The notes beneath the pieces were generated by a model. That model saw only the letters and a list, made by a program, of their open reading frames with translations, had not been told where the DNA came from and searched no databases. A stretch of DNA of 64,000 bases, from NCBI GenBank assembly GCA_040218795.1, contig JAVJQT010000010.1, positions 62,001-126,000 of the forward strand, read 5' to 3'. Shown in pieces: positions 15,598-24,497 of this stretch. How positions within the stretch are numbered: the stretch's first letter is position 1; each line of letters opens with the position of its first letter. The DNA is from CCMP332 sp040218795. GTDB taxonomy: Bacteria > Bacteroidota > Bacteroidia > Cytophagales > CCMP332. Made by a program: the position numbers and the translations under genes.

Positions 15598-16445
15598 TCC
15601 AGATTTTCAAGATTTTTCTCAGCGAGATCTACATTAATCTGTTTGATGACGGTGTCAATTTCCTTAGCCTCTTGAGCCATCATGTCGATTATTTCTTCGG
15701 CATCCTCATTAGAATCGAGCCGGTAAACCGAAGCTAATCCCATTAAGCGCGCAACCGGGCCCCTCAAATGATGGGCATTCGTATAGGCGTAGCGAATGAG
15801 AATCTGGTTTTGATCTTTAATCCGGCTTGTTCTTTCATTGACTCTTTGTTCGAGTTCTTTGTTGAGTTCATTCAGTTCTTTTTGGGTGATCTGCAATTCC
15901 CTGTATTGGCTTTCCATTCGCACTGTTTGTTTTTGCAAAACCTCATTGGCATCCATCAGATTTCTTTTAAAATCATCGTAGGCCGATTTGATTTTATAGG
16001 CACCAAAAACAAGTACAAAATAAATGGTCAGATAAGTTACGCTCGAGGTAATCGGTTCGATGTCGGGGGGTGCAAAGACAAGAATGAGCAGCAGCATGCT
16101 TATGCCATGCATAATCCACATGGTTTTGCCTTTTAGCATGACGGATACAATAAATCCTATTATCAACAATGTGGGAATTCCGGCTGTGGCAATGGGCGAC
16201 ATCCATTTTTGGTAGGATACAGCGGCGATGGTGATGCTTGTAACAAGCAAAACCGATGCTATGGCGTATTTATGACGTAAAAAGTATGCCAGAACACAGG
16301 CCAATAGAATTGCAATTTCTATAGATATTGAGATAAGGTCTGAAGGATAAAATATGATATTGCTAATGAGTATTAGAGAAACGCCTATGATGGAAATCCT
16401 CAATATTGAATTGAGGAAATAGAGCTCAATATTTTTAAATTCCAT
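15594..16445 (-). CDS. Membrane protein with an HisKA-like H box and no ATPase domain
   Basis: 283 aa. Five or six membrane segments (residues ~10-150), a coiled coil (~165-210: RMESQYRELQITQKELNEL) and then RYAYTNAHHLRGPVARLMG, a histidine-kinase dimerisation segment with the phospho-accepting His in AHHLRGP. The gene stops ~45 residues after the His; no HATPase domain follows. The ORF is intact, so the protein may be a phospho-transfer or pseudokinase partner phosphorylated in trans. Proteins of this short form are known in Bacteroidota. The downstream end is overlapped by the GIY-YIG gene. Confidence 0.65.
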   Translation of the reverse strand: MEFKNIELYFLNSILRISIIGVSLILISNIIFYPSDLISISIEIAILLACVLAYFLRHKYAIASVLLVTSITIAAVSYQKWMSPIATAGIPTLLIIGFIVSVMLKGKTMWIMHGISMLLLILVFAPPDIEPITSSVTYLTIYFVLVFGAYKIKSAYDDFKRNLMDANEVLQKQTVRMESQYRELQITQKELNELNKELEQRVNERTSRIKDQNQILIRYAYTNAHHLRGPVARLMGLASVYRLDSNEDAEEIIDMMAQEAKEIDTVIKQINVDLAEKNLENLD

Positions 16446-16512
16446 GTGCTAAGTATTGGAAGGAAAACGCAAAACTAAGCAATCCTTAATAACAGCTTGA
16501 TTTTTTGTGGTT

Positions 16513-17589
16513 TTACAGATTTAAATAACTTTTGGGATTATCATGGGAAATAGTATTCCAGATCTCCTCCCCTACAAAACCCCTGAGGTTCATTCCAAAT
16601 GCCCGCTCGGAGACTTCTTGTTCTGTCATATAATAATCGGTACCAAATAAAACGCGCTTTCTGAGCTTTTCATTGGAGATTAAAAATGATTTTAAAGTTG
16701 CATAGTATTTGGGATCGGCAAGGGTATATGAGATATCCGTATATACATTCTCGTACTGGTTAATGATTTGAATGATTTTGTAAAACCAGGCGTCTTTGGC
16801 TTCATCGTGCCAGGAATTCATAAGGAATTTATCCCATTCATTGGCACCACCCCAATGGGCAAAACAGAGTTTGAGCTTTGGAAAGTCTTTAAGCAATTGA
16901 CAATAGCGTTCTGGATTGGAATAGACATCGGTAAATACTGAGTTTTTAGCTTTGGGATAGACTTCGCCGGTTCGCGGCTCGGTTCTTCTTTCTTTGCTCA
17001 GTTTTCCTTTGTAAAAAACACCTCCCCTGGTGCAATGGGTCATTATCGGAATGGAATTTTGCTCTGCATATTCATACACTTTTTCGAGACGGGGATCATG
17101 TGGAAAATAACCCAGGGCCGGATAGATTTTTATGCCTGCAAAACCCCTCTCTTCAATGCTATGTCTTACGATATCAAAAATGCCTTGTCTTTCGGGATGG
17201 GCGAAAACAAAGGGGTAAATATGATCGCTGTGCTTTTTCTTTAGAAGTTCGAGTTCCAGCAATTGGGCGTCAAAATTTTCAGGTACTTTGCCGGCCCCCA
17301 TAAACTCCATATCCATGGAAAGGGCCACAAAGGCCGTTTCGGAGGGGTAAAAACCCTGTAGGTGTTTGAAAATATTTTCCTGGCTTCCCTTCTCCCCGAT
17401 TTTCATAAAGAAGTAATACCTTTTTAATAGTTCAGACCAGTCTCTGAAACCTACTTTTCTCAATACACGGACGAATTTTCTTGAGACGATCTTTTTTGCC
17501 AGGGATTTTAATACAGGAGGGAGAAATTTGTCCGGAACATGATCGATGGTGAAAATATGCGTATGGCAATTGTAGATTTTATGGTTCAT
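16513..17589 (-). CDS. Amidohydrolase (TIM-barrel metal-dependent hydrolase)
   Basis: 358 aa. The metal motif NCHTHIF (HxH at ~9-11) begins the barrel. GFAGIKIYPALGY, IMTHCTRGGVFY (His), LCFAHWGGANEWD (His), VYTDISYT and FGTDYY (Asp, near the end) follow in the order of the amidohydrolase_2 family. The usual reaction is hydrolysis or decarboxylation at a metal site; substrate unknown. No signal peptide. Cotranscribed, by spacing of 6 bases, with the secreted protein at 17596-18180. Confidence 0.75.
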   Translation of the reverse strand: MNHKIYNCHTHIFTIDHVPDKFLPPVLKSLAKKIVSRKFVRVLRKVGFRDWSELLKRYYFFMKIGEKGSQENIFKHLQGFYPSETAFVALSMDMEFMGAGKVPENFDAQLLELELLKKKHSDHIYPFVFAHPERQGIFDIVRHSIEERGFAGIKIYPALGYFPHDPRLEKVYEYAEQNSIPIMTHCTRGGVFYKGKLSKERRTEPRTGEVYPKAKNSVFTDVYSNPERYCQLLKDFPKLKLCFAHWGGANEWDKFLMNSWHDEAKDAWFYKIIQIINQYENVYTDISYTLADPKYYATLKSFLISNEKLRKRVLFGTDYYMTEQEVSERAFGMNLRGFVGEEIWNTISHDNPKSYLNL

Positions 17590-17595
17590 ATAAAT

Positions 17596-18180
17596 CTAAT
17601 CAACAAGTTTTTTATCAAGATCAACAGCGCTCATTAAGAGTGCATTTTTCAAAAGGTCATTGAGATATGAAATCTTTTTTTGATTAATTTCTCTTGACTG
17701 CATGTATATTTCCGGAATTGCCAAAAAGCCATCGCTCAGGCTTGCATCCAGAGCAATTGACTTATTGTTATTGGCGTAATTCTCATCTAAACTTTTGACT
17801 GCTGCATTAATAAGAACTATTTTTTGCAGATAGTTGTCAATTCTTTTGCCTGCAATAGAGGATTCATTATAACTAATTTTTGCGAATCCTGTCTCACGTG
17901 TATATCTGTCAAGTCTCTTGTAAATTTTTGTACTGTTCCGTCTTGCAGATTCGGACATAATATCAAAAATGAGACCATTCACAAGCGCAACTACGCGATC
18001 GTATTTCACTTTAGTTTCATCACTCCTATCAGAGGATATATAAATGGAAACCACCTCATATTTGAGCTTGATCAACGCTCCACAAATGGTATTCTGATCC
18101 TCTTGTGCTAAGCTTTTAGTAAGGAATAGGATAAATAAAATACTGAAGCCTAATTTAATTTTCATAAGAAATCTTATCAA
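17596..18180 (-). CDS. Small secreted helical protein
   Basis: 194 aa with a signal peptide (LGFSILFILFLTKSLAQ), start at 18180 or the Met at 18165. The mature part is helical with many Ser, Arg and Lys; no motif recognised. Six bases separate it from the amidohydrolase. Periplasmic location is expected. Confidence 0.5.
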   Translation of the reverse strand: MIRFLMKIKLGFSILFILFLTKSLAQEDQNTICGALIKLKYEVVSIYISSDRSDETKVKYDRVVALVNGLIFDIMSESARRNSTKIYKRLDRYTRETGFAKISYNESSIAGKRIDNYLQKIVLINAAVKSLDENYANNNKSIALDASLSDGFLAIPEIYMQSREINQKKISYLNDLLKNALLMSAVDLDKKLVD

Positions 18181-18199
18181 TTCTTTCTAAAAGGTAGTT

Positions 18200-18517
18200 T
18201 TAAATCAAATCAAAAGCTAAAGCGTATTGCAAAATTTCATAATGTCCTTTGATCATCAGTTTGCGTTTTATGTTTTTGCGATGTTGCTCTACCGTATTTC
18301 TGGAGATAAACAGCATTTTAGCAATTTCGGGATTATTATGATCCCGAATAATCAAATTTAATATTTGCAGTTCTCTTCCAGTCAGTGCATTAAATCGACT
18401 GATGTACTTTTTGCGAAATTCCTCCTGCTCATGCATACGCGATAATTTATGCGTAAGCGCATTTCCCCTTAGCAGGTTTTTGTTTGTTGTAGCCTCAAAG
18501 GCTTTTTTGAAGGTCAT
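18200..18517 (-). CDS. LuxR/GerE-type response-regulator output domain protein
   Basis: 105 aa. Residues ~40-100 are the GerE HTH: ALTGRELQILNLIIRD, NPEIAKMLFISRNTVEQHRK and NIKRKLMIKG, with the helix-turn-helix at RNTVEQHRKNI. There is no receiver domain and the protein is short, so it is a DNA-binding domain alone. It may regulate the secreted protein and amidohydrolase downstream. Confidence 0.75.
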   Translation of the reverse strand: MTFKKAFEATTNKNLLRGNALTHKLSRMHEQEEFRKKYISRFNALTGRELQILNLIIRDHNNPEIAKMLFISRNTVEQHRKNIKRKLMIKGHYEILQYALAFDLI

Positions 18518-18819
18518 ACCTTACATTTTCAGACGGTCCTGTATCTAATAGGAACCCTGTTAATAAATCCGCATAATCTTTGCGGTCAATGTTAGTATGA
18601 TTTGGAAGGAGTAATAAATCTAAAATGTAAATTCGTAAATACAAAAAAATGGATGTGTTATTTTATGCTACTGTCTTGATCTAAAACATAATTGTGCAGA
18701 TTTATATTTGAAATCAGGGCATAAGAAAAGAATTCCTGGAAATAAGTCGTACAGAATCTCAGACTTAAATTTTTAGGATTTGATTTTCCATTTTGCTTCA
18801 AAATCAATAATTTATCCTT
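18518..18819. other. Divergent intergenic region (302 bases)
   Basis: No gene or repeat is visible. TATATTTG at 18703-18710 matches the Bacteroidota -7 element TAnnTTTG for the plus-strand gene at 18820, but a -33 TTG is not well placed. Otherwise nothing distinct. Confidence 0.4.
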
Positions 18820-19122
18820 ATGGAAAATTACGATACACTATCAATGGCGATGAATGCTTTGAAAGAAAGGGGTTTTACAATCGAATTCAGTACGGAAAAG
18901 AGCCATATCATTTCCATTGACAAAGATTTGAAATACGAACCGGAAGACTTTGATATCGTAGAAGTTCATCGTTTTGAAGGGATGACCAATCCGGGAGACA
19001 TGAGCATACTCTATGCCATTGAATCCAAAGATGGCAAGAAAGGCCTATTGTTGGATGCATATGGTGCCTATTCCAGCGAAATTTCACCTGAAATGGCTAA
19101 AAAACTAGGGGCAAATTCATAG
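18820..19122 (+). CDS. Small conserved Bacteroidota protein, misnamed PRPP synthetase
   Basis: 100 aa. Conserved pieces are YDTLSMAMNALKERGF, EVHRFEGMTNPGDMS and YAIESKDGKKGLLLDAYG. Proteins like this are often labelled phosphoribosylpyrophosphate synthetase in databases, but none of the PRPP-binding motifs is present and the length is a third of that enzyme. The real function is unknown. Stands alone next to the nos region with its own upstream -7-like element. Confidence 0.6.
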   Translation: MENYDTLSMAMNALKERGFTIEFSTEKSHIISIDKDLKYEPEDFDIVEVHRFEGMTNPGDMSILYAIESKDGKKGLLLDAYGAYSSEISPEMAKKLGANS

Positions 19123-19236
19123 AAGCATACAAATGGATTTAAAGCAAAAGCATTAATATTCCCCAATGATGCTATCTGCTATAGCCAATTTCTTTAATAG
19201 GAATTTCCCCTTTTTCATGGCCAATATGATATTTTG

Positions 19237-20019
19237 CTAAAAGTCATTCTTCGAGGATTTACGAACCAGCAGAAAAACCGGGCACAAGGTCCAGACAAGC
19301 ATTAAACCGATTGAGACAAACAGCCCCATATCCGTTCCAAAAAATCTTTGAAAAAGGGCACCTGTATATCCGAGCAATGCTGAAATATCCAGTTTTAATA
19401 AAATCAGTATCCGCGACAGATCAATAGGGTTTAGAAAACATGCGGCCAAAGCAAAATTGTCAAGTGGGTAATCTGAGAATAGCATCATCGACAGAAGAAT
19501 TAAGCCATCGTATATCACGGCAAAAAATAACCACATCAGAATGGCATAGCTAAAACCTTTGATTTTATTATTATTAAAGAGTGCTATGCATATGGAAAGT
19601 GCTACAAATATGAATGTCAGAAAAGCACCACTGATTAGTAAGAGAGTGAAGTTGAGAATTTCTCCGGATCGGAATAATCCATAAGCTAAAAATGGAATTC
19701 CCAATCCAATGACCAAACTCAGCGACAGCGAAATAGATATTCCGAGGTATTGTCCTAAAAAAATGGTCGATCGCTTCACAGGTTGCGCCAAAAGCAGCTC
19801 TGTAAATTCCCGGGCATTGTAAAAGTACATGATGCCGAAAATAGTACCGATCATTGGTGTTAATACCACAATGACATTCATCAGGGTGATCACGGCTTTG
19901 GATAAATCATTGTTAAGAAATAATAAAACAAAACCCAGGATGAGATAGAATGCCAGATAAATAAAACTCCATCTGCTGCGAATCAAATCCGAAAAGCTAT
20001 ATTTTAAAATTTTGATCAT
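19237..20019 (-). CDS. nosY: NosY-like ABC transporter permease
   Basis: 260 aa with six membrane segments (for example FIYLAFYLILGFVLLF, TLMNVIVVLTPMIGTIF, LLLISGAFLTFIFVAL). It has the ABC-2 type permease layout and overlaps nosF by four bases. With NosF and NosD it forms the transporter needed to mature the CuZ site of N2O reductase, probably by handling a sulphur or copper species. Last gene of the minus-strand nos string. Confidence 0.85.
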   Translation of the reverse strand: MIKILKYSFSDLIRSRWSFIYLAFYLILGFVLLFLNNDLSKAVITLMNVIVVLTPMIGTIFGIMYFYNAREFTELLLAQPVKRSTIFLGQYLGISISLSLSLVIGLGIPFLAYGLFRSGEILNFTLLLISGAFLTFIFVALSICIALFNNNKIKGFSYAILMWLFFAVIYDGLILLSMMLFSDYPLDNFALAACFLNPIDLSRILILLKLDISALLGYTGALFQRFFGTDMGLFVSIGLMLVWTLCPVFLLVRKSSKNDF

Positions 20020-20714
20020 TTCTTTAAAATCTTGGCTATCGCGTGTTCCAAATCCTCGGTATTTGTACTTGATCTCAATTCAGCAATCGTGCCTTTGAAA
20101 TAAATATTTCCTTCGAGTAAGAAAAATACCTCATCTGCCAGCTCTTCTACCAAACTCATAATGTGAGAAGTAATTAAAATGACCTTGCCTTTAGATTTCT
20201 CCTTATAAATCAAGTCTTTAAGCTTGATTAAAGAAACGGGATCCAGGCCTGCCGTAGGTTCATCCAAAACGAGTACAGGAGTGTCAAACATGAACATAAG
20301 TACAATATTCACCTTTTGTCTGGTCCCTCCTGAAAGGTTGCCTAATTTCTTATCCATAAAATCCTTCAAACCGAATAATTCAATCAATGGCTCAGGATTT
20401 GAGGCTACATTTCTTACATCTGCAATCATGGATATGATTTCATTTACCGCTAAATTATCGGGGAAACGAGCAATCTGAGGTAAATACCCAAGGTTACTGC
20501 GGTATTCATGTGATTTCAAAATGTTTTGGTCCTGATAAAAAATCTGACCGCTATCCGGTATTACCATTCCAAGTAATATTTTCAATAAAGTAGTTTTACC
20601 CGAACCATTTGGACCCAGGATTGCATAGATTCCGCCTTTATCGATATTAAGACTGATCTCATCCAGCACCTTTAGTTTACCAAATGACTTACTGAGTTCT
20701 TTAACTTTTATCAT
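20016..20714 (-). CDS. nosF: NosF ABC transporter ATPase
   Basis: 232 aa. Walker A GPNGSGKTTLLK, signature NLSGGTRQKVN, Walker B VLVLDEPTAGLDP, and the H loop (ITSHIMSL) are all present. It is tied by four-base overlaps to nosY downstream and nosD upstream. Energises NosY in maturation of the N2O reductase CuZ cluster. Confidence 0.9.
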   Translation of the reverse strand: MIKVKELSKSFGKLKVLDEISLNIDKGGIYAILGPNGSGKTTLLKILLGMVIPDSGQIFYQDQNILKSHEYRSNLGYLPQIARFPDNLAVNEIISMIADVRNVASNPEPLIELFGLKDFMDKKLGNLSGGTRQKVNIVLMFMFDTPVLVLDEPTAGLDPVSLIKLKDLIYKEKSKGKVILITSHIMSLVEELADEVFFLLEGNIYFKGTIAELRSSTNTEDLEHAIAKILKK

Positions 20715-21952
20715 CGGAATGGATTCATTGAGGGAGCATTATCAATTAGGGCATCTGGCGTGAAAACAGGGGAAACCTTTTCAGAAAAATTAATAATATC
20801 TACAAAAAGACTTCGCATTAGGACTATCGCTTCGGGTGTTTTATTAGTGATATATGAAAATAATTTGACAGGCCTGTAGGGTACATCGCCGACGCCATCC
20901 TTATCCAGATCATAGCCTGAGTAATCGCTCCAGTAATTGCCATTGAATGTATTGTCGTTTAACATGGAGTTATAGGAAATGCCAAAAGAGTTCCCAACGA
21001 AGTCATTGGATTTAAAATGATTGGAGTAGCATCCTCCGGATACTTTTATGGCCCAACCGTTTTGCCTGAAAATATTATCGGAATAGGTCACACGGGAAGA
21101 GCCGTCTACATAAACAGCGATGGTATTTCGGTCGAATTTATTTCTTAATACCTCACCATCATAAATTTCCTTTAATAGCAAGCCATAAGAGGCGCTGCCC
21201 CAATTATGAATAAATAAGTTATCGACCATTATAATCCATTTAGAAAACATGACTGCTACGCCCGCACCGTTTTTTTCAAAAGTGTTGTTCTTGTATTCAT
21301 CGTGATTGGAAAACATGAAATGCAAACCATAGCGAACATTGTGATGGCTGTAATTGTCTATAACCTCACTGCTATCCACGAATTCCAGATAAATCCCATC
21401 TCTCATTCCGGTAACTTCATTATTGGAGATTAGCACATTATCACAATCCCATAAATGAATGCCATTCCCCGACTGGTCTTCTCTTGTAGCTGTTCCCAAA
21501 ACTCTGTTTTCTTTTATAATGCCATTCTTTGATTTTTCTATCAGCATGGCAAAAAATGAGTTCCGAATTACATTATCAGAAAGCACAAAACCATTGGATC
21601 TGTGTACATAGATGGCGGCGTAGTCTTTGGTATAACTTCTTCCGGAATTGACAATTTCGAAACCCGAGACAGTTATGCTGTCTGCCATAATTCGCAATAC
21701 ATAAGATTGCTTTTTGCCATCCAGTACTGTTCCTTCTTCGCCAAATAGTGAAATTCTTTTTGTAATGTTTAAGTCCACACAGGTATAAACTCCCGGTCGA
21801 ACGGTTATACTATCTCCATTTTGGGATTTTTCTATGGCTTTTTGAAGATCATTCAGTTGACAATCTCCACACACCAATAAATTTTCGGCATAATTAAAAT
21901 TTATGATGCATAAAAAAAGAAGAATTGTAAACGGAATTGACCTTGATCTCAT
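20711..21952 (-). CDS. nosD: NosD periplasmic copper-maturation protein
   Basis: 413 aa with a signal peptide (LLFLCIINFNYA). Right-handed beta-helix repeats are visible as runs such as NVLISNNEVTGMRDG, VIDNYSHHNVRYGLH and YKNNTFEKNGAGVAV. Ends with NGNYWSDYSGYDLDKDG, typical of NosD. Delivers a maturation factor to NosZ with the NosFY transporter. Overlaps nosF by four bases. Confidence 0.9.
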   Translation of the reverse strand: MRSRSIPFTILLFLCIINFNYAENLLVCGDCQLNDLQKAIEKSQNGDSITVRPGVYTCVDLNITKRISLFGEEGTVLDGKKQSYVLRIMADSITVSGFEIVNSGRSYTKDYAAIYVHRSNGFVLSDNVIRNSFFAMLIEKSKNGIIKENRVLGTATREDQSGNGIHLWDCDNVLISNNEVTGMRDGIYLEFVDSSEVIDNYSHHNVRYGLHFMFSNHDEYKNNTFEKNGAGVAVMFSKWIIMVDNLFIHNWGSASYGLLLKEIYDGEVLRNKFDRNTIAVYVDGSSRVTYSDNIFRQNGWAIKVSGGCYSNHFKSNDFVGNSFGISYNSMLNDNTFNGNYWSDYSGYDLDKDGVGDVPYRPVKLFSYITNKTPEAIVLMRSLFVDIINFSEKVSPVFTPDALIDNAPSMNPFR

Positions 21953-21956
21953 CTCC

Positions 21957-23348
21957 TTAAATTGAATATCTCATTCCTGCAATAAAACTGGCCTTTTCAT
22001 TCATTTGAATTCCATTCACTTCCTGGTATAAAGGTAATCCGTATTCCAAACCTATTTTGAAATTTCTCCAATAGGCCTTTTCACCAAATGAAAAATTACA
22101 GCCCAAATAGGATTTTACTTGACTTTTGCCGCTATTTTCATTATTTGCCGGAGGCGCCATCATAATCATTAATTCCTTGTCAGAACCCAGAATTTCTCCA
22201 CTTTTAGTTCCTAATACTCTACCTGACAAACTCATCCATTGAAATATATCATAACTCATCCAAGTATTCAAATTCAGTTGATCACCCAATCGGTAGTTTT
22301 CAGTGTTTTTTGAAGTTCTCACTATGGCCATTGGCTGAATACCCCATGTCCAATGCTTCACGGAACCTTTGTATGTTCCTCCCAATGAGTAATCAAAAGT
22401 GCCACTTCCCAATTGCATAGGGTATGGCAATTTCATATTCTCAGTCATTGGAGTTGAATATCTATTTTGTATTTCTCCCGTAGGGATATTTACGCCGATA
22501 TTAAGATGAAAAGAGCTGTTTTTCTTTGACATCAAACCATAGAGCGCACTTACTTTGAGATCTCCAAAACCTTTACTCTCCGTGGAAAAAGACATGCCCA
22601 TCATATTGTTGAGATCCATACTATTTTTCACATAGTTTTGCATTATCATCAGCGTAAAATTGTCGCTAGGAGCATACATTGCACCAATCATATACATGCG
22701 CATATTCATTTGCTGTGGCGCAAGCATATAATTTCTGAAAATGTTCATATCAGCTATTTCGGTGTTACCTGTTAAATTTCCACTCATATTCATATTCATG
22801 GCCCTAAAGCTGAACATCCATCCGCCTTTGTGATGAAGGTGATCACCCATAATTCCAATTGGTGCATAAGAGCCGGGTTTGTGATGATGATGCGTCGGAT
22901 GGTCAAGCAAACCGAAACGGGAATCTTTAAATAACTCTTTCAGCTCTCTCCAGGTATATATTTCACCTTTTTTAAGTTTTTGTATTTTAATGACATCTGA
23001 TTTATTAGAGTAGGCTGAAATATAAGCTCCCATGGGACTGGCGATTACTTTGCTCTTCAAAAAGTACGCCTCAACAGCGGGAATCATTTTTTCTGACCGC
23101 AGATAATCTGATACCAACAATATACTAAATCCTGATTCATCATTTTCCTTAAGGAAATTTACAAGGCATTCAATGGCATCGAAATTGAAGATGCTATTAT
23201 TTTCATCTATTGCCTGAGCTGCAAAATCAAGATCTTTAATAAACATATTGCACTCAGCACATTGATCTTTGTTAATCTTTATGGCTTTTTGAGCATAGCT
23301 ATTGAAGCAAAGCATCATAAATGCCAGGTAGATAGAAAAGTATTTCAT
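21957..23348 (-). CDS. nosL: NosL-domain fused to an outer-membrane beta-barrel
   Basis: 463 aa. After a signal peptide, residues ~25-140 are a NosL-type copper chaperone (DQCAECNMFIKD with Cys, NFDAIECLV, SPMGAYISA). A His-rich linker (HPTHHHHKPGS) follows, and from about residue 165 the protein is a beta-barrel: GGWMFSFRAMNMNMSGN, GAMYAPSDNFTLMIMQNY, SVKHWTWGIQPMAI, and a terminal strand AGMRYSI. The barrel is of the type often seen near copper-handling genes. A fusion of chaperone and outer-membrane channel could move copper to the periplasm for NosZ. An intact NosL gene lies directly upstream, so this is not the only chaperone. Confidence 0.75.
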   Translation of the reverse strand: MKYFSIYLAFMMLCFNSYAQKAIKINKDQCAECNMFIKDLDFAAQAIDENNSIFNFDAIECLVNFLKENDESGFSILLVSDYLRSEKMIPAVEAYFLKSKVIASPMGAYISAYSNKSDVIKIQKLKKGEIYTWRELKELFKDSRFGLLDHPTHHHHKPGSYAPIGIMGDHLHHKGGWMFSFRAMNMNMSGNLTGNTEIADMNIFRNYMLAPQQMNMRMYMIGAMYAPSDNFTLMIMQNYVKNSMDLNNMMGMSFSTESKGFGDLKVSALYGLMSKKNSSFHLNIGVNIPTGEIQNRYSTPMTENMKLPYPMQLGSGTFDYSLGGTYKGSVKHWTWGIQPMAIVRTSKNTENYRLGDQLNLNTWMSYDIFQWMSLSGRVLGTKSGEILGSDKELMIMMAPPANNENSGKSQVKSYLGCNFSFGEKAYWRNFKIGLEYGLPLYQEVNGIQMNEKASFIAGMRYSI

Positions 23349-23355
23349 AATCGTT

Positions 23356-23802
23356 TTATTTTATCTCAAAATGTTTTTGGAGTTCGAGCCAATTCATGGT
23401 TTTTCCTTTTTCAAAAGGTACTTCCTCAAGTTCTTCTTTAGAACCAAATGCACTAAGAAATTCGCCCATTGGGCTGGGAATACTTACAGAAATCAGAAAT
23501 TGAGCCTTTTTCGCATCTATTAATTTCCCCGGATTTAGGTAATCATTTACAAGGAAAAGCTCGGGCCGAACCTTTGTCCAATCCTTGTAATCATTCATCA
23601 TACACTCAATGGCATCGTATTTATAATTTTTACCTTTTTCAGTTACCAATTGGGCTGCATGTTGTTGATCAACGATTGACATTCTGCAAAAGTCACAGGC
23701 GTCTTCACCATAATTAATTGGCTCGGGTCCTTTGCTACATGAAAAAGTAAAAAGCACAATGAAGGCCAGAAAAAGCTGAACTATAATTTTATTTTTCATC
23801 AT
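23356..23802 (-). CDS. nosL: NosL copper chaperone lipoprotein
   Basis: 148 aa from ATG at 23802 (a longer frame exists, but the MMKNK start precedes the lipoprotein signal VLFTFSC). The mature protein carries DACDFCRMSIVDQQHAAQL (the Cys-x2-Cys-x-Met copper motif of NosL), YKYDAIECMMND and SPMGEFLSAFG. It overlaps the preceding membrane gene by 14 bases. Binds Cu(I) for NosZ. Confidence 0.85.
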   Translation of the reverse strand: MMKNKIIVQLFLAFIVLFTFSCSKGPEPINYGEDACDFCRMSIVDQQHAAQLVTEKGKNYKYDAIECMMNDYKDWTKVRPELFLVNDYLNPGKLIDAKKAQFLISVSIPSPMGEFLSAFGSKEELEEVPFEKGKTMNWLELQKHFEIK

Positions 23803-24418
23803 TTGTTTTAGTAATAAATTGTGATTTTCTGCCGAGGAAAAACGCAACCAAAGTCAAGAGCATGCCCAGGCTCAATAATATACCTCCTGCCCGTGGATAG
23901 GAAAAGGCATCGAAATTTAAGAGTTTTTTATGACCGATCAATGGAGGGTTGTACTGCATAGGCGTACCATCCGGATTGACCAGTTTCATTATTGCATTGG
24001 GGTCAAGATCAGTTCCGTAGTCCACCAACCAAAGATTGAAATCATATATACCCAATGCACCTAAAACGCACATTGTAATAAACCACCCAAGAAACCAGGT
24101 AGGCGAGATCTTAATAAAAAGGGCTAAAATTCCTATTAATATCCCCAGGCCTGCCATGAAAATGACCACCTTTGGAAATACGGAAAATTCCCACATGTCC
24201 GCAGGTTTCGGAAGGGTTTTCATTCCTATATAGTGGTTTAAACCATCTATATTTTGAATATCAAACTCATTTTCTCCCTGGAGCCCATTAATATAAATAT
24301 CAATACCGAGCGGTTCCGGATATTGTGGCGCACCCAAACGAATATTCCACATAGGAAATACAAATAAGCCCAACAACAAACTGCTGCCTAAGGCCATAAT
24401 AATTCCAGCTCGTTTCAT
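23789..24418 (-). CDS. Membrane protein of the nos cluster
   Basis: 209 aa with four predicted membrane segments (GIIMALGSSLLLGLFVFP, VVIFMAGLGILIGILALFI, WFITMCVLGALGIYDF, AGGILLSLGMLLTLVAFF) and a periplasmic loop rich in Gly, Asp and Asn. Placed between nosZ and nosL as in other clade II clusters, where a membrane protein of this type is thought to help electron supply or maturation; role here inferred. Confidence 0.7.
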   Translation of the reverse strand: MKRAGIIMALGSSLLLGLFVFPMWNIRLGAPQYPEPLGIDIYINGLQGENEFDIQNIDGLNHYIGMKTLPKPADMWEFSVFPKVVIFMAGLGILIGILALFIKISPTWFLGWFITMCVLGALGIYDFNLWLVDYGTDLDPNAIMKLVNPDGTPMQYNPPLIGHKKLLNFDAFSYPRAGGILLSLGMLLTLVAFFLGRKSQFITKTNDEK

Positions 24419-24459
24419 TTACGATTTGTTTAAATATTTTTTTAGAAAAAAAGAAGAAA

Positions 24460-24483
24460 GAGGCAGGTAAAAACACCTGCCTC
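24460..24483 (-). terminator. Intrinsic terminator after nosZ
   Basis: Perfect 9-bp stem (GAGGCAGGT / ACCTGCCTC) with a six-base loop, followed on the minus strand by a T-rich tract. It sits 15 bases after the nosZ stop and 41 before the next gene. Partial read-through would give more NosZ than maturation proteins. Confidence 0.85.
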
Positions 24484-24497
24484 GAATTTCAAGTATA

